64,000 bases of DNA from contig JANLSK010000006.1 in the NCBI GenBank assembly GCA_031362415.1, forward strand, positions 62,001-126,000, written 5' to 3'. This DNA comes from VFJJ01 sp031362415. Its GTDB lineage: Bacteria > Actinomycetota > Acidimicrobiia > IMCC26256 > VFJJ01. The translations under genes and the position numbers were made by a program. Below, in pieces: positions 60,926 through 64,000 of this stretch (positions within the stretch are counted from its first letter, which is position 1; the number at the start of each line of letters is the position of its first letter). Below the pieces are notes generated by a model. It made no database searches. It worked only from the letters and a program-made list of their open reading frames with translations, and was not told where the DNA came from.

Positions 60926-63334
60926 GTGGAAGATCTGCTCGTCTACATCGTGCGCGGGTTCCCGGCGGGGTGCGTCTACGGGCTCATCGCGATGGCGATC
61001 GTCCTCACGTACAAGACCTCCGGCGTGTTCAACCTCGCGTTCGGAGCCCAGGCCTACGTGGCTGCCGCGCTGTTCTACAAGCTGGGCAAGGAACGCGACT
61101 GGCCGACGGGCGTCGCCGCCGCGCTGGCCGTGCTCGTCCTGTCGCCACTGCTCGCCCTGGCGCTCGAGTACTTCATCTTCCGCCACATGCGCACCCAGCC
61201 CTTGGTGGTCAAGCTCGTCGCCGCGCTCGGCCTGCTGACGGCGCTGCCTGAGATCACCCGGCTCTGGTTCGGCAAGGAGATCAAGAACATTCCGCCCAGC
61301 GTGGCGCCGTCGCCCGACCGCCTGTACAAAATCACCGACCGCGTCACCATCACCCAGGACCGGCTCGTCACCGTCGTGGCGTCGCTCATCGTCTTCGCTG
61401 CGCTCACCGCGCTCTTCCGCTACACCGTGTTGGGCCTGCGGATGCGGGCGCTCGTCGAGAGCCCGAGGATGGTGGAGCTGGCCGGGGTCAACGCCAACCT
61501 GGTGAGCCGTATCGCCTGGATGCTCTCGGGATTCCTCGCCGGGTTGGCCGGTGTGCTGTTCGCCCACACCGAGCCGCAGCTCCGGCCCGACAACTACACC
61601 GGCTTGCTCGTCGTGTCGATCGCCGCAGCCGCCTTCGGCCTGTTCAAGAGCATCCCCCGCACCCTGGCCGGTGGGATGCTCATCGCCATCGTGGGCGGGC
61701 AGATGATCCCGGGGTGGCTGGGTGTCGAGCGCACGATCACGAGCTACATCAGGCCGTCGTTCCCGTTCCTCATGCTGTTCGCCATCCTCATGTTCGTCCC
61801 CGGGATACGGGCCACACGGGAGACGACCGACCCGCTCGCCGGGGTCGACCCGCCCCCGCCGGCTCTGGCGGCCAGCTACCGAGATGCCGAGCTCGATCGG
61901 CTCACCCGCAAGGTGCTGTTCCCCGCGTTCATCGCCGCAGTGCTGTACCTCGTCCTGTTCCAGCTTCCCGGGTTGTGGGTGGCCCGAATAACCGAGGGCG
62001 TGTGCCTCGCCATCATCTTCTTGTCGATCACCGTGCTGACGGGGCTTTCGGGGCAACTCTCGTTGGCTCAGTCGGTGTTCGCCGGGGCCGGCGCGTTCAC
62101 CGTCGGGCAACTCTCGGAGCGCTACGACTGGAACCCGCTCATCGGTCTGCTGTTCGGGGCCCTCATCGCCACCGTCGCCGGGGCCCTGGTTGCCTTGCCG
62201 GCCATGCGCCTCGGCGGGTTGTACCTCGCCGTGGCCACCTTCGCACTCGCCCTGTTGGCCCAGAACGCCTTGTACGGACGCGACTGGGTCGGAGGGTTCG
62301 CGGGCAAGGTCCTGATCCCCCGCCCCGAGGCCTTCGGAATCGACTTCGCCGACGACAAGCCGTTCTTCATCCTGTGCGCGGCGATCCTGACGATCCTCTC
62401 GTACGCCGTGATCTTCGTACGTCGAGGTACCACTGGCCGCTTCCTGTTCGCGATGCGCGGGAGCGAAACCGCGGCCGCGGCGTCGGCCATCGACCCCGTG
62501 CGCTACAAGCTCATCGTGTTCATGTTCGCGTCGTTCATCGCCGGGGTGGGCGGGGCGCTGCTCGGCATGTACCAGGGCGAGGCGTCGACCGGCATCGAGA
62601 GCCTGTCGATCTTCTCCCCGTTCTTCGGGCTGGTCTTCGTGGTGCTCGTCGTGACGCTCGGCGTCCGCACGATCCAGGGAGCCATCGTGGCGGGAATCTC
62701 GTTCGTGTTGTTCCCGCTGCTTCTCGAGTGGTTCAAGCTCCCCATGGAGTTCTCGCTCATCCTGTTCGGCTTCGGCGCCATCACCTTCGCCCGTCATCCC
62801 GAAGGGATCATGGAGGCCAACACCCGCAAGAGCGTGTTGCGGACCGCCGAGAACAAGGCCAACCCGCGCCTGGCCCGGCGCCGCCGGCTAGTTGCCTGGG
62901 CCGTCATGTGCGTGATCGCCGTCCCCGTGCTCGTGCGCTCGGCCACGCGCGACGCCGGCACCGCCGAGATCAACACCGGCTTCGCTCTGCTCCCCATCGA
63001 GTGTGGAACCGTCTGGGAGGTCTACACCGACTTCGATCCGGCTGGCGTCAACGCGGCCCAGCGGGAGGAGGTCGAGCCGGCCTGCAAGACCGGTGCCCGC
63101 TACCACCTCACCCACACGGCCGGCATCAAGTTCTGGGACTACGGCGGGGCGTGGAAGGCGCTGTTCTTGTTCCTGTGGGGCTTCCTCCGGTTCTTGCCGA
63201 GCCTGATCGGTGGCGGGAGAGTCCGTCCGGGAGCTGTTGGGGCACAAGGGGCACAGGAGCCACCCGGCCCCGAGCCCGATCCGGGTCTCGACCCCGACGA
63301 TGAGTCCCCCCGGCCGAGCGAGGTCACGGCATGA
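60926..63334 (+). CDS. LivH-LivM fused permease
   Basis: 802 residues from GTG 60926 (MEDLLVYIVRGFPAGCVYGL), with GGGGGAG upstream; the 1597-residue frame from 58541 is antisense to LivK and false. LivH-type half about 1-300 (KTSGVFNLAFGAQAYVAAAL), LivM-type half about 330-635 (LTGLSGQLSLAQSVFAGAGA, AMRGSETAAAASAIDP), and an extra C-terminal 165 residues with one more membrane segment (LFLFLWGFLRFLPSL) and a polar tail. No ATPase fused here, unlike 55254; LivG follows at 63331. Confidence 0.93.
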   Translation: MEDLLVYIVRGFPAGCVYGLIAMAIVLTYKTSGVFNLAFGAQAYVAAALFYKLGKERDWPTGVAAALAVLVLSPLLALALEYFIFRHMRTQPLVVKLVAALGLLTALPEITRLWFGKEIKNIPPSVAPSPDRLYKITDRVTITQDRLVTVVASLIVFAALTALFRYTVLGLRMRALVESPRMVELAGVNANLVSRIAWMLSGFLAGLAGVLFAHTEPQLRPDNYTGLLVVSIAAAAFGLFKSIPRTLAGGMLIAIVGGQMIPGWLGVERTITSYIRPSFPFLMLFAILMFVPGIRATRETTDPLAGVDPPPPALAASYRDAELDRLTRKVLFPAFIAAVLYLVLFQLPGLWVARITEGVCLAIIFLSITVLTGLSGQLSLAQSVFAGAGAFTVGQLSERYDWNPLIGLLFGALIATVAGALVALPAMRLGGLYLAVATFALALLAQNALYGRDWVGGFAGKVLIPRPEAFGIDFADDKPFFILCAAILTILSYAVIFVRRGTTGRFLFAMRGSETAAAASAIDPVRYKLIVFMFASFIAGVGGALLGMYQGEASTGIESLSIFSPFFGLVFVVLVVTLGVRTIQGAIVAGISFVLFPLLLEWFKLPMEFSLILFGFGAITFARHPEGIMEANTRKSVLRTAENKANPRLARRRRLVAWAVMCVIAVPVLVRSATRDAGTAEINTGFALLPIECGTVWEVYTDFDPAGVNAAQREEVEPACKTGARYHLTHTAGIKFWDYGGAWKALFLFLWGFLRFLPSLIGGGRVRPGAVGAQGAQEPPGPEPDPGLDPDDESPRPSEVTA

Positions 63335-64000
63335 GCGCGCCCGACGGAACCAGGCTCCTGCACGCCGAGGGTATCGGCAAGCGCTTCGGTGGGATCACCG
63401 CGCTCGACGATGTCGAGCTCACCGTCAACACGCACGAGATCGTGGGCCTGGTGGGGCCCAACGGGGCCGGCAAGACGACGTTCTTCAACTGCCTCCTGGG
63501 GATCCTGCGTCCCGACGCCGGCACCGTCGCCTTCCGCGGGCTCGACATCAGCCGGATGCCCACCCACAAGCGGGCCCGGCTCGGGATCGGGCGCACCTTC
63601 CAACGGCTCGAGCTCTTCACCGGGATGACCGTCAGGGAGCACCTGCTCGTCACCGAACGTTCCCGTCGAGGCACCGGCTCGCTCTGGAAGGACCTGCTCA
63701 ACCGGGGAGGCCCCACGGCCGACGAGCAGGCCGCCGTGTGGGAGACCATCGAGCTGGTGCGCCTGGGCGACGAGGCCGACAAGCCCGTCGAGTCGTTGTC
63801 GCTCGGGCGCAACCGCATCGTGGAGCTGGCCCGGGCGTTGCAGCTGCGCCCCGACCTCCTGTTGCTCGACGAGCCGTCGTCGGGGCTCGACCGCAAGGAG
63901 ACGCACGCGTTGGTCGACGTGCTCCACGGCATCCAGGAGTCGCGCGGGACGGCCGTGTTGCTCGTCGAGCACGACCTCGAGATGGTGGTTCGGGCCGTCT
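63331..64000 (+). CDS. livG: LivG-type ABC ATPase (3' partial)
   Basis: ATG 63331 overlaps the LivHM stop (ATGA). The frame stays open to the window end (223 codons). Walker A GPNGAGKTT near residue 44, a TFQRLELFTGMTVREHLLVT block characteristic of LivG, signature LSLGRNRIVELARAL (again not LSGGQ), Walker B LLLDEPSSGLD and His switch LLVEHDLEMVV. Energises the preceding LivHM; a LivF is presumably beyond the edge. Confidence 0.93.
   Translation, partial: MSAPDGTRLLHAEGIGKRFGGITALDDVELTVNTHEIVGLVGPNGAGKTTFFNCLLGILRPDAGTVAFRGLDISRMPTHKRARLGIGRTFQRLELFTGMTVREHLLVTERSRRGTGSLWKDLLNRGGPTADEQAAVWETIELVRLGDEADKPVESLSLGRNRIVELARALQLRPDLLLLDEPSSGLDRKETHALVDVLHGIQESRGTAVLLVEHDLEMVVRAV

Overview
The window is very GC-rich, densely coded and full of GTG starts, RGA/GTGA-type stop/start overlaps and actinobacterial families (SARP regulators, SufR-type regulator, DUF3558-like lipoprotein, Rpf-like transglycosylase, fused branched-chain-amino-acid-type ABC proteins). 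It fits a free-living, non-sporulating actinobacterium; the mix of many acyl-CoA genes with LivHMG/MFS-ATPase fusions makes me favour class Acidimicrobiia, but that placement is inference.

Layout. 0-25.9 kb is mainly catabolic core: a two-domain CaiB-type CoA-transferase (cut by the left edge), a secreted GH26-like glycoside hydrolase, an aminopeptidase N / orphan Clp-N operon, a divergent SufR-like regulator and Rieske protein with a coupled 55-residue ORF, an alpha/beta hydrolase, RarD, a molybdopterin oxidoreductase, acyl-CoA dehydrogenases, enoyl-CoA hydratases, a SCP-x-type thiolase, a PAP2 enzyme, a TetR regulator, ArfB-type peptidyl-tRNA hydrolase, a hydroxyacid dehydrogenase/class II aldolase pair and a beta-lactamase-fold hydrolase. 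26-32.9 kb is a polyamine cassette: AsnC/Lrp regulator, PuuB-like flavin oxidase and a complete potA-potD-potB-potC transporter.

32.9-41.4 kb is an accessory island and a gene graveyard. It holds an intact HicAB toxin-antitoxin pair behind a nested palindrome, pieces of ISL3-type and IS66-type transposases, a helicase Walker-B fragment, a frameshifted membrane protein, a frameshifted SDR, a lipoprotein that has lost its start codon and its lipobox cysteine, a large SARP-NB-ARC-TPR regulator, an ATPase broken by three frameshifts, a truncated second SARP and a relic Phd antitoxin. 

41.4-52.9 kb returns to metabolism: class III aminotransferase behind a good promoter, Rpf-like protein, a two-subunit GMC dehydrogenase, SDRs, acyl-CoA dehydrogenase, acyl-CoA ligase, CsbD, MaoC hydratase and a TetR regulator. 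53-64 kb is a branched-chain-amino-acid-type ABC region with extreme gene fusion: MFS-LivF, LivH-LivM-LivG, then (after an AbiEi/DUF559-like gene bracketed by matching hairpins and a divergent LivK) LivH-LivM and LivG, cut by the right edge. The acyl-CoA genes and these transporters probably serve uptake and beta-oxidation of carboxylic acids, but no substrate can be read from sequence.
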